This document shows positions 56,683-64,000 of a stretch of DNA of 64,000 nucleotides, piece by piece. The position numbers and the translations under genes were made by a program. Under the pieces are notes generated by a model that saw only the letters and a list, made by a program, of their open reading frames with translations, was not told where the DNA came from and did not search any database. This DNA is from DASZGI01 sp035938995 (GTDB taxonomy: Bacteria > Actinomycetota > Actinomycetes > Streptomycetales > Catenulisporaceae). Each line of letters starts with the position of its first letter. Position 1 is the stretch's first letter. Location of the stretch: NCBI RefSeq assembly GCF_035938995.1, contig NZ_DASZGI010000139.1, positions 1-64,000 of the forward strand, written 5' to 3'.

Positions 56683-57681
56683 ATGGGACGAGGCAGACGC
56701 ACTGCGCGGCAGGCGCACGGATTCGCGCGCTTCACGCGAACACGAGCCGCAGCGTTGATCGGCCTGATAGTCATCGCATTCGTGGCGGTCTGGATGCTGT
56801 ACGAACCCGGCGACGCGAAGAGCACGAGCGCCGCTGTCTCCACCCCCGCATCGGCTTCGGCATCGCCAACCCCGCCGCCGTCCGCCTCACCGTCAGCGTC
56901 CACTTCGCCATCAGCCTCGCCTTCGCCAAGCGCGGCTTCGCCCAGCAAAACTCAGACTGCGCCGAGCACCACACCACCAGTCGCGGCCGGCCAGCGCCTC
57001 TTCACCATTGTCAACACCCTGAGTCAGACTGTCTGGGTCGCGGCAAACCAGAACTCGCAGCATCCGCTGCCGACGACCGGCTGGGTCCTGGCCCCGGGCG
57101 CCAGCGTCGCGTTCGCCGTTCCGGACGGTTGGGGCGGGCGGATCTGGGGCCGGACCGGATGCTCATTCGACGCGTCCGGCGCGGGCACCTGCCAGACGGG
57201 CGACTGCGGCGGCCGGTTCCAGTGCACCGGGAGCGGCGCCATCCCGGCCACCCTGGCCGAGATCAACCTGAACGCCTGGGACGGCATGGACTTCTACGAC
57301 GTGAGCATGGTCGACGGCTCGAACCTGCCCATGTTCATCAACATCTCGCACACCGCGACGCGCGATCCGCTCAGCCCGACCGGCTGCTCTTCCGGCGGCT
57401 GCACGAAGCCGGTGGCGTGCCCCGGAGCGATGCAGGTAACGGCGGGCGGCGCGGTGGTCGCGTGCCGGACGGCGTGCGCGGCGTTCAACACGGACGCCTA
57501 CTGCTGCCGCGGAGCGTGGGCCGGGCGGGCGAACTGCGTGCCGTCGAGGTGGCCGGTCGACTACGCGGCGGTGTTCAAGAGCGCCGAGCCGTACGCATAT
57601 TCGTACGCTTATGACGACTCTGCGACGATGGCGTGCCGCGGTGAATGCGACTATCGCATCACATTCGGGCTGAGTCCATGA
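56683..57681 (+). CDS. Secreted or membrane-anchored thaumatin-like protein
   Basis: 332 residues. A membrane or signal-anchor helix (AAALIGLIVIAFVAVWML) and a Ser/Pro/Ala linker of about 60 residues precede a thaumatin-family domain: RLFTIVNTLSQTVWVAANQN, GWVLAPGASVAFAVPDGWGG, GRIWGRTGCSFD, TCQTGDCGGRFQC and NAWDGMDFYDVSMVDGSNLP, with many paired Cys and the acidic residues that line the family cleft. Plant and animal relatives bind beta-1,3-glucans and can harm fungi. ATG 56683 has GGAAAGG upstream. It is divergent from the gene coding for a sigma factor with a beta-1,3-glucanase-type domain, which supports a shared glucan theme. Whether it binds, cleaves or inhibits is unknown. Confidence 0.9.
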   Translation: MGRGRRTARQAHGFARFTRTRAAALIGLIVIAFVAVWMLYEPGDAKSTSAAVSTPASASASPTPPPSASPSASTSPSASPSPSAASPSKTQTAPSTTPPVAAGQRLFTIVNTLSQTVWVAANQNSQHPLPTTGWVLAPGASVAFAVPDGWGGRIWGRTGCSFDASGAGTCQTGDCGGRFQCTGSGAIPATLAEINLNAWDGMDFYDVSMVDGSNLPMFINISHTATRDPLSPTGCSSGGCTKPVACPGAMQVTAGGAVVACRTACAAFNTDAYCCRGAWAGRANCVPSRWPVDYAAVFKSAEPYAYSYAYDDSATMACRGECDYRITFGLSP

Positions 57682-57737
57682 AATATGTGCCGTGGGGCGA
57701 TTGACGATCCACCGCACGCGCTATTAAGGTTCGCCTT

Positions 57738-57818
57738 GTGAATAGGAGTATGCGGACTGAAGCTGACTTCGTAGACCCGGCGCGGTGCCGGGCCGTCGGC
57801 GCCGCCCGCAGCGCCTGA
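57738..57818 (+). CDS. Possible leader peptide upstream of the cysteine dioxygenase-type gene
   Basis: GTG 57738 opens 26 codons, MNRSMRTEADFVDPARCRAV then GAARSA, ending TGA 57818. It starts 10 nt after TATTAA, so it could be leaderless. The F-V-D-x-x-R-C-R pattern is loosely like the short peptides (VDL-R-x-x-SAxC) that precede many actinomycete sulfur-metabolism genes, and the downstream gene handles cysteine. It is followed by a strong hairpin. Whether it is translated is not shown by sequence. Confidence 0.3.
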   Translation: MNRSMRTEADFVDPARCRAVGAARSA

Positions 57819-57821
57819 TGC

Positions 57822-57849
57822 CGGCGCCGTTGGCGACCGCCAGGCGCCG
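57822..57849 (+). promoter_or_regulatory. Strong hairpin immediately after the leader ORF
   Basis: CGGCGCC (57822-57828) pairs with GGCGCCG (57843-57849), and TGGCG (57831-57835) with CGCCA (57838-57842). It begins 3 nt after the leader stop codon. No T-run follows. It could take part in attenuation of the cysteine dioxygenase-type gene. Confidence 0.4.
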
Positions 57850-58116
57850 CCGCGCCGTCGTGTGCAGCGCACCCTCCACTCCTCTCTAAACCTTATCCAG
57901 GGCGGCCGCCGCCACCTGCGTCGCGCGTTGCCTCGCCGCCCCACCCTCTTTCTCAGCGCGTTGAATCGACGCTGGCGCCCTTGACCGCGCCGCGTTCCGC
58001 GCTGCATACGCGTATTCATCGGAACGAACTCATTCACGCATTTCGACGCCCGGCATTTCCCGCCGCCCGCCGTTAATGCCGCCGTTTATGCAACGTGCCC
58101 GGAAAGTGAGGCGGCC

Positions 58117-58608
58117 GTGGATTTCGCGCGCCCCGACGTTCTGCTCGCCCTCGCCACCGACCTCGCCGCCGAGCCGGGCCTTGCCGGACGGCTGCCCGCG
58201 TCGCCCGACCACCGGGCGTGGCTGCGCCTGGACACCAGAACCGGCACCGCGGCGTGGCTCATCGCCTGGCCGCCCGGCGCCGGCACCGCGTGGCACGACC
58301 ACGGCGGGGCCGCCGGTGCGATGGTCGCGCTCGCGGGCACCCTGACCGAGCGTTCGATTGAAGCTCCGGCACGGCACCCGGCCGGCGAACCGCTCCCGCT
58401 GCCCGGCGGCACCGGACGGGTTCGGGCGCTGGCCGCCGAGCGCGGACGCGCCTTCACCGGGCGGCACATCCACGAGGTGGCCAACGAGGGCTCGGTCACG
58501 GCCTACTCGGTGCACGTATACGCGCCTGACCTGGCGTTGATGCGCCATTACGTGGCGGTCGGCGAGACTCTCCGGCTCATCGGATCGGAGACCGACCGCG
58601 ACTGGTAG
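58117..58608 (+). CDS. Cysteine dioxygenase-family cupin
   Basis: 163 residues of the bacterial CDO type. The first cupin motif is WPPGAGTAWHDHGGAAGAMV with two iron-ligand His; the third His is in FTGRHIHEVANEGS, followed by YSVHVYAPDLALMRHY, a CDO signature. It oxidises cysteine (or a related thiol such as 3-mercaptopropionate) to the sulfinate with O2 and Fe(II) in the cytoplasm. GTG 58117 has GAGG 5 nt upstream. A 380-nt leader with a possible cysteine-coding peptide precedes it. Its 3' end touches the remains of a GT87 gene on the other strand. No rhodanese partner gene is nearby. Confidence 0.88.
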   Translation: MDFARPDVLLALATDLAAEPGLAGRLPASPDHRAWLRLDTRTGTAAWLIAWPPGAGTAWHDHGGAAGAMVALAGTLTERSIEAPARHPAGEPLPLPGGTGRVRALAAERGRAFTGRHIHEVANEGSVTAYSVHVYAPDLALMRHYVAVGETLRLIGSETDRDW

Positions 58609-59838
58609 CGCCGCGATCGCCAAGACCGCCACGGCATACCAGACATAGGCGTCGCCGACGACCACCTGCCACCAGACCACGCGAGTTCGAGGTTGCCGCC
58701 GTGCGGGAGCAGCCACTGCGGGCCGATCGCGAACATGAGGTATCCGACGCCGGCAGCTACAGCCGCGGCCCGGGCTCTAGCCCTGAAACCGAAGGCGAGC
58801 AGCAGGAGGCCGGGCGCCGCCCACACCCAGTGGTGGGTCCACGAGATCGGCGAGATCAGCAGTTCCGCGATGGCCGTGAGCAGCAACGCCGTCATCGCGC
58901 CGACCGGGCCGCTGAGCCGCCTGGCCGCATACAGGACCGCGAGCGCGACCGCCCCGGCGAGCACGAACCACGCCGCGTCGAGCGTCGGCCCGGTCATGCC
59001 GATGCGCGCGAGCACGCCGCGGACCGATTGGTTGGACGCGTAGGCGGCCGCGCCGATCCGGTCGGTCTGGAAGACGACGCGGGTCCAATAGGAGATCGAG
59101 TCGCGGGGGGGCGGCGAGGAAGCCGAGCAGGGTGAAGGCGAGGAACGCGGCGGCGGCCATCGCCGCGTCACGGTACTGCCGGCGCGCCAGATAGTAGAGG
59201 AAGTACGCGGCCGGAGTCAGCTTGATCGCTGCCGCGAAGCCGATCAGCGAACCGCGCGCCCGCACGCCGCCGATGCGCAGCCCCGGACCGAGGGTGTCGA
59301 ACGCGACCAGCGCCATGAGTGGGATGTCGATCTGCCCGTCGACCAGCGCGACCCGCACCGGGTCGAGCACGACCGCGGCCGGCACCACGGCGGCGGCGAG
59401 CCAGCTCGCGCCGAGCCCCGCCGAGGCGACCGGTCTGGTCAGTCGCCGCAGGAACAGCCGCAGGACGCCATAGAGCAGCACCACGTTCAACGCCGTCACC
59501 GCGAGCCCCGCCGCCCCCACCGGCAGCCAGGCGACCGGAACGGCCGCAACCGCCGCCAGCGGCGGATAGGTGAACGGCAGCATCTAGCCGTGCCCGGTCG
59601 GGGGCAGCGCGCCGTAAAGCGACTTGCCGTCCAGCCACGCGCGCGCACCGATTCGATATACCTGCAGATCGATGTGGTAGGCGCCGAACCGGATTCCACG
59701 GCTGCCATAAGAGAACAGGAACACGGCCACCGCGAGCAGATCGGCGGCGATCACGGTGGTCTTCAACGCCTTCAGCGAGCCCGCGATCAGCGTGGCCGAG
59801 CCGGTCCGACGCGTGGGTATGGCGACGACGGACATCAT
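58606..59838 (-). pseudogene. GT87/DUF2029-type membrane mannosyltransferase, decayed
   Basis: The family pattern runs through several frames on the minus strand. From ATG 59838: TTVIAADLLAVAVFLFSYGS, YHIDLQVYRIGARAWLDGKS, LYGALPPTGHG. Then an in-frame TAG (59586-59584) interrupts, and the same frame continues MLPFTYPPLAAVAAVPVAWL. Near 59110 the frame breaks at a run of seven C (FLAAPP / RDSISYWTRVVFQTDRIG). Near 58680 it breaks again (GGNLELAW / WQVVVGDAYVWYAVAV). So there is at least one nonsense and two frameshift lesions. The intact family transfers mannose or arabinose from polyprenyl-phosphate sugars outside the membrane. The 3' end runs into the cysteine dioxygenase-type gene. Sequence error could explain one lesion but not easily three. 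Confidence 0.8.
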
Positions 59839-59856
59839 CAACCCCTCGATCTGAAG

Positions 59857-60237
59857 TTGACGGCACGGCGCCGGATATCGGGGCAGGTCTGGGTGCTGTG
59901 GCTGCTGGTCACCGCGCCGGGCAAGGCAGCGCCGATGAACGAGCTGTCGCGGGTGCTCAGCTTCTCCACCGCAGGCACCACGAAGCTGGTCGACCGGATG
60001 ACCGGGCTCGGGCTGCTCGAGCGGCGCACCCACGCCTCGGACCGCCGCGTCACCCTTGCGGCGCTCACGCCGGCGGGCGCGGAAACGGCGGTGCGCATCT
60101 CCCGGCTGGTGGCGAGCGCGCTGCGCAAGCGCGTGGTCGAACAGATCGGCGACGAGGCCTTCGAGACCTTGGTGCGCACGATCGGCGCGATCACGCCAGA
60201 GCACGCCAAGAAATGGCGGGCGCCGGAGAACTGCTGA
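59857..60237 (+). CDS. MarR-family regulator, probably N-terminally truncated
   Basis: About 126 residues with the MarR winged helix: VWVLWLLVTAPGKAAPMNEL, SFSTAGTTKLVDRMTGLGLL, ERRTHASDRRVTLAALTPAG, and a C-terminal dimerisation helix ending HAKKWRAPENC. Normal MarR proteins have about 30 more residues (the first helix) before this point; here the frame upstream is antisense to the GT87 pseudogene and gives no credible helix. TTG 59857 is the only near start, without a Shine-Dalgarno. Only 18 bp separate it from the start of the divergent GT87 remnant, too little for two promoters, so both genes may have lost their 5' ends in one deletion. Confidence 0.6.
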   Translation: MTARRRISGQVWVLWLLVTAPGKAAPMNELSRVLSFSTAGTTKLVDRMTGLGLLERRTHASDRRVTLAALTPAGAETAVRISRLVASALRKRVVEQIGDEAFETLVRTIGAITPEHAKKWRAPENC

Positions 60238-60245
60238 GCGCGCCT

Positions 60246-60277
60246 GTAGCTCTAGCCGTCCGTAGCTCTAATCGTCC
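60246..60277. repeat. 16-bp tandem repeat between convergent genes
   Basis: GTAGCTCTAGCCGTCC (60246-60261) is followed by GTAGCTCTAATCGTCC (60262-60277), 14 of 16 identical. The second copy contains the stop codon of the GT2 gene on the minus strand. Confidence 0.6.
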
Positions 60278-61206
60278 GTGAGTACCCGGCGCGGATCACG
60301 TATCAAGGACACAGTCATCAGCGCGGCCGCGGCGCGGCGGCTGCGAGGTCGCCCCATCGCCGCACGCGGCACCTCACGCACCATGAGCGCCGCCCAGTAG
60401 GCCACCGCGGCGAGCAATCCGCGACGCCGACAGTAGAACCGCAGCTTGTTCAGGGTGACCAGGGTCCACAGGCGCGGCGACACCTCCGACTCCCCGCCGA
60501 GGTGAACCACGGCGGCATCGGGGGCGAGCATGGTGGCGAAGCCGAGATCGCGGGCCCGCAGGGAGAACTCGGTCTCCTCGGAGTAGAGCAGGAACGACTC
60601 GTCCCACGCGCCGCACCGTTCGAGGCAGGACCCGGTGATGAACATCGCGGCGCCGGTCGCCCAATCCGCCGTGGTGCGTGCGGTGTACGCAGCCTCGTCC
60701 AAGACCAGCTCGCCGAGCCGTGGGAAGCGACCGGCCCGCGCCCCGAGCAGCGCCTCGCCTAGAGCGCGCAGCACAGTCGGCTCCCGGCGCAGCGAGTACG
60801 CAGGGTTCCCGTTGTCGTCGTACATACGCGGGACCACGATCCCGACATCCGGACGCTCGGCCGCCAGGGCGGCCATGCGGCGCGCGCAGCCGGGCCGCAG
60901 ACGCAGATCCGGGTTGAGGATCAGCGCCGCCCGGTGCGGGTCCGCCTTCGCCAGCGCCGCGTTGATCCCACCCGCGTAGCCGGCGTTGTAACCGGTTTGC
61001 ACAACGACGCTCGAGGCGTCGGGATGCGCCGCGGCCCATCGTTCGACCACTGCGACGGTCTCGTCCCGCGAGGCGTTGTCGGCGACGACGAGCTGCCAGC
61101 TCAAGCCCTCCATGCCGGAAGCGAGCGAGGCGAGGAAGTCCTCGATGACACGTTCGCTGTTATACGTGACCGTAACTACGGCGACGTCTACACTGGCGTA
61201 CGACAT
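60268..61206 (-). CDS. GT2 family glycosyltransferase (rhamnosyltransferase WbbL-like)
   Basis: 312 residues: VDVAVVTVTYNSERVIEDFL, QLVVADNASRDETVAVVERW, GYNAGYAGGINAALA, then metal-binding ALILNPDLRLRPGCARRM (NPD in place of DxD, as in WbbL-like enzymes), WATGAAMFITGSCLERCGAW and FLLYSEETEFSLRARDLGF with the catalytic-base region. It probably transfers a deoxysugar such as rhamnose to a lipid-linked glycan. ATG 61206 has GGGGGAGA directly upstream, and a 7-bp hairpin lies 14 nt upstream. It is divergent from the sugar-1-phosphate transferase gene and likely belongs to the same second polysaccharide locus. Confidence 0.9.
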   Translation of the reverse strand: MSYASVDVAVVTVTYNSERVIEDFLASLASGMEGLSWQLVVADNASRDETVAVVERWAAAHPDASSVVVQTGYNAGYAGGINAALAKADPHRAALILNPDLRLRPGCARRMAALAAERPDVGIVVPRMYDDNGNPAYSLRREPTVLRALGEALLGARAGRFPRLGELVLDEAAYTARTTADWATGAAMFITGSCLERCGAWDESFLLYSEETEFSLRARDLGFATMLAPDAAVVHLGGESEVSPRLWTLVTLNKLRFYCRRRGLLAAVAYWAALMVREVPRAAMGRPRSRRAAAALMTVSLIRDPRRVLTDD

Positions 61207-61587
61207 TCTCCCCCTTTCGCCACCTCGTTCGAGGTGGTCAGGGGCGGGTTCACGTCTGCCTCCGCCCCAGGTCGGCAGTATCGGGGCGCAGACGGCGTCG
61301 TGTCCATGCCCTATCGGGAAGCTCGGCCGCACGGACGCGTGCGCCCCGGCGCACGGGTGTCAGAACCGTGCGCCGTGTGTGCGGTGCGCGTTCGAGCCAA
61401 TTTTTCGCAAAGCCTTCCGGCTCACGATCCGTCCGCTATGTTGTGCACACAGTGAAGGCCGCGAGACAGGCGGTGAGATTTCCGCCGCATTCGTCCGCGT
61501 TGAAGAGGTGGGGTTCGAGCACTTAATCCTTGAGTGAGCTGTCTATACGACCGTGCAACCACGGTGCGGCCTGAGGGGGGATCGCCA
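61207..61587. other. Divergent intergenic region of the second polysaccharide locus
   Basis: About 380 bp with no credible gene. It includes the hairpin at 61220-61237 and the sequence GCTATGTTGTGCACAC (about 61435-61450), whose TATGTT resembles the -10 box of the small RNA promoter at 3791, but I find no good -35 partner. TATACG near 61542 is another possible -10 for the plus-strand gene. Confidence 0.4.
61220..61237 (-). promoter_or_regulatory. Hairpin in the 5' leader of the GT2 gene
   Basis: CCACCTC and GAGGTGG (61220-61226 and 61231-61237) form a 7-bp stem with a four-base loop, 14 nt upstream of the start codon and next to the ribosome site. It may influence translation. Confidence 0.35.
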
Positions 61588-63066
61588 GTGGCAGTCGTCA
61601 ACGTGTTAACTTCTGAGCGAAGGTCGAGGGCGGACGCCGGTTCAGCCGGTGACCGCCGAGCGTGCTATTACCTCTGTTTTCTGATCCTCGCGGACGCGTC
61701 CGCGGCGCTCGCCGCGGGAATCCTGGCGCATCTCTGGCACGGCGGGGGAAGCGACGCGGGCGGTCTGAGCTCCGCCGCGACCCGCCTCGCCGTGCTTCTC
61801 ATGCCGCCCGCGTGGGTCACGGCCCTGTGGCTGCGCCGGGCCTACGAGGCGCGTTACGAATCGATGGGCCACGAGAACCGTCGCAGGATCCTGCGTGCGG
61901 CCGGGATCCTCGCGGTGCCGCTCGCGGTCGCCGCCTTCCTGGTGGACAGCACCGCGCTGTTCCGTCAGGCGCTCGTCGCGATCCCGCTCGTCGCGCTGTT
62001 GACCCCGGTCAGCCGGCACATCGCCGGCCTGCGCGTCTGCGGCGAGCACGAGGGGCAGCACGGCTGGCGCCGCGCGCTGCTGGTCGGACACCCGTCTCCG
62101 GTCGCCGACTTCCTGCGGGTGGTGCGTCGCGGCGGCGACCAGGACCCGGCCGGCCTGACCATCGTCGGGGCCTGCGTCCCCGGCCCGGTCGAGCCCGCGG
62201 AGGAGGACACCTTCCCGCTGCCGATCCTCGGAGCGCTCGGCGCGGTGCCCGAAGCGGCCCGCGCGGCGAAGTGCGACGTGGTGGTGATCCTGGCCTGCCC
62301 CGAACTGGACACTCCGACGCTGCGCACGCTGACCTGGCGGCTGCGGGACGAGCGGGTCGATCTGGCTTTCGCCCCGCTGCCGTCCGCGGTGTCGTCCGAG
62401 CGGATCGTCCTGGGCGAGTTCGGCGGCCTGCCGCTGATGCACATCAGGGCGCCGATACGCAGTCGGCCGCTGCAGGCGGTCAAGGGTGCGTTCGACCGGC
62501 TTGTCGCGGCCCTGATTCTCCTGGCACTCGCCCCGGTGCTGCTGACGCTCGCCGCGTTGGTGCGCGCGACCAGCCCCGGCCCGGCGTTCTTCCGCCAGGT
62601 GCGGGTCGGCATCGGCGGCCGGGAGTTCACCTGCCTGAAGTTCCGCACGATGGTCGCCGACGCGGAGCGGATGCAGGCCCAGCTGGCACACCTGAACGAG
62701 AAGCGCGACGGCGTGCTGTTCAAGATCAGCAACGATCCACGGGTCACCCGGATCGGCGCGGTGCTGCGCAAGTACTCGCTCGACGAGCTGCCTCAGCTGA
62801 TCAACGTGCTGACCGGCTCGATGTCGCTGGTCGGACCGCGCCCGCCGCTGCCCGGCGAGGTGGCGCGGTACAGCGAGGAGATGCGCGGACGGCTCGCGGT
62901 CAAACCGGGCCTGACCGGGCTGTGGCAGGTCAGCGGACGGTCCACGCTTTCGTGGCCGGAGTCGGTCCGGCTGGACCTGAGCTATGTGGAGAACTGGTCG
63001 CCGCGGTTGGACGCCGAGATCCTCGGCCGCACCGCGACCGCGGTCGTGCGCGGGACCGGCGTCTGA
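61588..63066 (+). CDS. Polyprenyl-phosphate sugar-1-phosphate transferase (WbaP/CpsE type)
   Basis: 492 residues. Four N-terminal membrane helices (YYLCFLILADASAALAAGIL, LAVLLMPPAWVTALW, GILAVPLAVAAFLV, LVAIPLVALLTPVS) lead to a cytoplasmic CoA-binding-like middle domain, then one more helix (FDRLVAALILLALAPVLLTL) and the catalytic domain: GREFTCLKFRTMVADAER, RKYSLDELPQLINVLTGSMS, LVGPRPPLPGEV and KPGLTGLWQVSGRS. It starts glycan assembly by placing a sugar phosphate on undecaprenyl phosphate. GTG 61588 is chosen because GGGGGG lies 7 nt upstream and the extra upstream residues look unlike the family. This initiating enzyme may serve this locus and possibly the large one at 7-32 kb, which lacks one. 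Confidence 0.93.
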   Translation: MAVVNVLTSERRSRADAGSAGDRRACYYLCFLILADASAALAAGILAHLWHGGGSDAGGLSSAATRLAVLLMPPAWVTALWLRRAYEARYESMGHENRRRILRAAGILAVPLAVAAFLVDSTALFRQALVAIPLVALLTPVSRHIAGLRVCGEHEGQHGWRRALLVGHPSPVADFLRVVRRGGDQDPAGLTIVGACVPGPVEPAEEDTFPLPILGALGAVPEAARAAKCDVVVILACPELDTPTLRTLTWRLRDERVDLAFAPLPSAVSSERIVLGEFGGLPLMHIRAPIRSRPLQAVKGAFDRLVAALILLALAPVLLTLAALVRATSPGPAFFRQVRVGIGGREFTCLKFRTMVADAERMQAQLAHLNEKRDGVLFKISNDPRVTRIGAVLRKYSLDELPQLINVLTGSMSLVGPRPPLPGEVARYSEEMRGRLAVKPGLTGLWQVSGRSTLSWPESVRLDLSYVENWSPRLDAEILGRTATAVVRGTGV

Positions 63067-63071
63067 TTCAC

Positions 63072-63090
63072 GTCCGCCGTCGCGGCGGAC
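63072..63090 (+). promoter_or_regulatory. Intercistronic hairpin
   Basis: GTCCGCC (63072-63078) pairs with GGCGGAC (63084-63090) around GTCGC, between the sugar transferase stop and the ribosome site of the oxidoreductase gene. It could tune expression of the downstream gene or protect RNA ends. Confidence 0.4.
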
Positions 63091-63107
63091 CGAGGGGGAG
63101 AAAACAA

Positions 63108-64000
63108 ATGAAGAAAGCTGATACCGGCGCGCCCTTGGGCGTGGCGGTGGTGGGGGCCGGCTACTGGGGCCCGAACCTGGTGCGCAACTTCCAAGCCTCC
63201 GCGTCCTTCCGGCTGCTGTGGTTATGCGACCTCGATGTCGCGCGGGCCCAGCGTGTGCTGGGCGGTTATTCGACCGTGGAGGCCACGGCCGACTACGCAC
63301 ACATACTCGCCGACGACCGCGTCGACGCCGTCGCGATCGCCACACCTGCCGCCACCCACCGCGACCTGGCGCTGGCCGCGCTCGAGGCCGGAAAGCACGT
63401 CTTGGTCGAGAAACCGCTCGCGGCGACGTACGCGGACGGCCGCCTGCTCGTCGAGGAGGCCGCGCGGCGCGGGCTGACCCTCATGTGCGACCACACGTAC
63501 TGCTACACCCCCGCCGTCACAAAGCTCAGAGAGCTGATCCACGACGGGGTGCTCGGCGACGTGCACTTCATCGACTCGGTCCGGATCAACCTCGGCCTGG
63601 TGCAGCGGGACATCGACGTGCTCTGGGACCTGGCGCCGCACGACCTGTCGATCCTGGACTCGATCCTGCCCGAGGGCGTGGAGCCGGAAGCGGTCGCGGC
63701 GCACGGCGCGGACCCGATCGGCGCCGGCCGCTGCTGCGTCGCGTATCTGACGCTGCGGCTGACCGGCGGCGCGATCGCGCACATCCACGTCAACTGGCTC
63801 TCGCCGACGAAGGTGCGCTCGACGATGGTCGGCGGCTCGAAGCGGACCGTGGTCTGGGACGACCTCAATCCGGCACAGCGGGTGGCCGTGTTCGACCGCG
63901 GCGTGGATCTCGCCGCGCCGGAGGAACTCGCCGACCAGGCCCGGCAGCAGATGCTGATCTCCTACCGCTCGGGCGACATGACCGCCCCCGCGCTGACCGA
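63108..64000 (+). CDS. Gfo/Idh/MocA-family oxidoreductase (5' part, cut by window end)
   Basis: The first 297 codons are present, beginning MKKADTGAPLGVAVVGAGYW with the Rossmann GAGYWGPNLVRNF, then ADDRVDAVAIATPAATHRDL, the family's E-K-P motif in HVLVEKPLAAT, MCDHTYCYTPAV and a substrate-domain segment LWDLAPHDLSILDSILP. This resembles UDP-N-acetylglucosamine 3-dehydrogenase-type (WlbA-like) enzymes, which prepare amino or keto sugars for polysaccharides. ATG 63108 has GGGGGAG 7 nt upstream and follows the sugar transferase by 41 nt, so both are cotranscribed. The C-terminal third lies outside the window. Confidence 0.9.
   Translation, partial: MKKADTGAPLGVAVVGAGYWGPNLVRNFQASASFRLLWLCDLDVARAQRVLGGYSTVEATADYAHILADDRVDAVAIATPAATHRDLALAALEAGKHVLVEKPLAATYADGRLLVEEAARRGLTLMCDHTYCYTPAVTKLRELIHDGVLGDVHFIDSVRINLGLVQRDIDVLWDLAPHDLSILDSILPEGVEPEAVAAHGADPIGAGRCCVAYLTLRLTGGAIAHIHVNWLSPTKVRSTMVGGSKRTVVWDDLNPAQRVAVFDRGVDLAAPEELADQARQQMLISYRSGDMTAPALT

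Larger units (their letters stand above)
57682..58116. other. Long leader region of the cysteine dioxygenase-type gene
   Basis: About 435 bp with no ordinary gene. It contains a weak promoter (TTGACG at 57701, TATTAA at 57722, 15 bp apart), a 26-codon ORF, and a strong hairpin directly after that ORF. The remaining 270 bp is C-rich on the plus strand and shows nothing I can name. Confidence 0.5.

Noticed and set aside
57651..58037. 128-codon Arg-rich frame on the minus strand in the leader of the cysteine dioxygenase-type gene
   Set aside because: Composition is that of a random GC-rich frame and no ribosome site is seen.

Overview
The window is very GC-rich actinobacterial DNA: GTG and TTG starts are frequent, genes overlap by ATGA or TGATG, and gene content is typical of filamentous actinomycetes (HelD, Ser/Thr kinase with an extracytoplasmic domain, paired ClpP genes, crotonyl-CoA carboxylase/reductase, ECF sigma factor fused to a glycosidase, small CRCGH protein). 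Domain fusions and the thaumatin-like protein make me think of a Catenulispora/Actinospica-like lineage, but this is an inference; there is no rRNA gene to confirm it. I saw no tRNA, rRNA, CRISPR array, transposase or phage gene.

Layout. (1) 1-3.9 kb: two translationally coupled clpP genes with three copies of a palindromic operator upstream, the RNA-polymerase-associated helicase HelD, and a candidate small RNA. (2) 3.9-6.9 kb: an M24 aminopeptidase and, divergently, a membrane Ser/Thr kinase. (3) 6.9-31.7 kb: a large surface-polysaccharide locus. It has many GT2/GT4 glycosyltransferases, a 1249-residue secreted DUF4082 protein, a protein joining an O-antigen-ligase/polymerase-type domain to a flippase, two kinase-less chain-length-type proteins, a secreted glycosidase, a CelD-type GNAT transferase, a GT-C-type membrane protein, a second flippase and a DUF1616-type protein. 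Most of 21.7-31.7 kb is one tightly overlapping operon. (4) 31.7-37.8 kb: a small Cys-rich protein, a FAD monooxygenase, a two-component system, a dolichol-phosphate-mannose-synthase-type GT2 and a zinc alcohol dehydrogenase.

(5) 37.8-46.7 kb: the most interesting part. On the minus strand lie a FadD32-like fatty acyl-AMP ligase, a Pks13-like condensase (ACP-KS-AT-ACP-TE), a secreted antigen-85-like esterase and crotonyl-CoA carboxylase/reductase. This is the gene logic of the mycolic acid condensation locus, with Ccr apparently standing where an acyl-CoA carboxylase would be expected. Just beyond ccr is an orphan transcription unit with a near-consensus promoter, a perfect Shine-Dalgarno, a 12-codon leader ORF, mutually exclusive stems and a three-way-junction fold. 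(6) 46.7-49.7 kb: an AT-richer intergenic segment with palindromes, then a FUSC-family membrane protein. (7) 49.7-54.5 kb: a sacsin/Hsp90-type ATPase, a frameshifted phzF and methionine aminopeptidase. (8) 54.6-57.7 kb: an ECF sigma factor fused through a membrane segment to an extracellular GH128-type glucanase, divergent from a secreted thaumatin-like protein, with twin palindromic operators between them. (9) 57.7-60.2 kb: a cysteine-dioxygenase-type gene behind a possible leader peptide, then a decayed GT87 gene and a truncated MarR gene. (10) 60.3-64 kb: a GT2, a polyprenyl-phosphate sugar-1-phosphate transferase and a Gfo/Idh/MocA oxidoreductase cut by the window end, probably the start of a second polysaccharide locus.

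Together the genes point to a cell investing heavily in its envelope: polysaccharide chains are built and exported from regions 3 and 10, a branched beta-keto lipid is probably made and transferred outside the cell by region 5, and glucan-acting enzymes with linked signalling (regions 3 and 8) may remodel or sense polymers at the surface.
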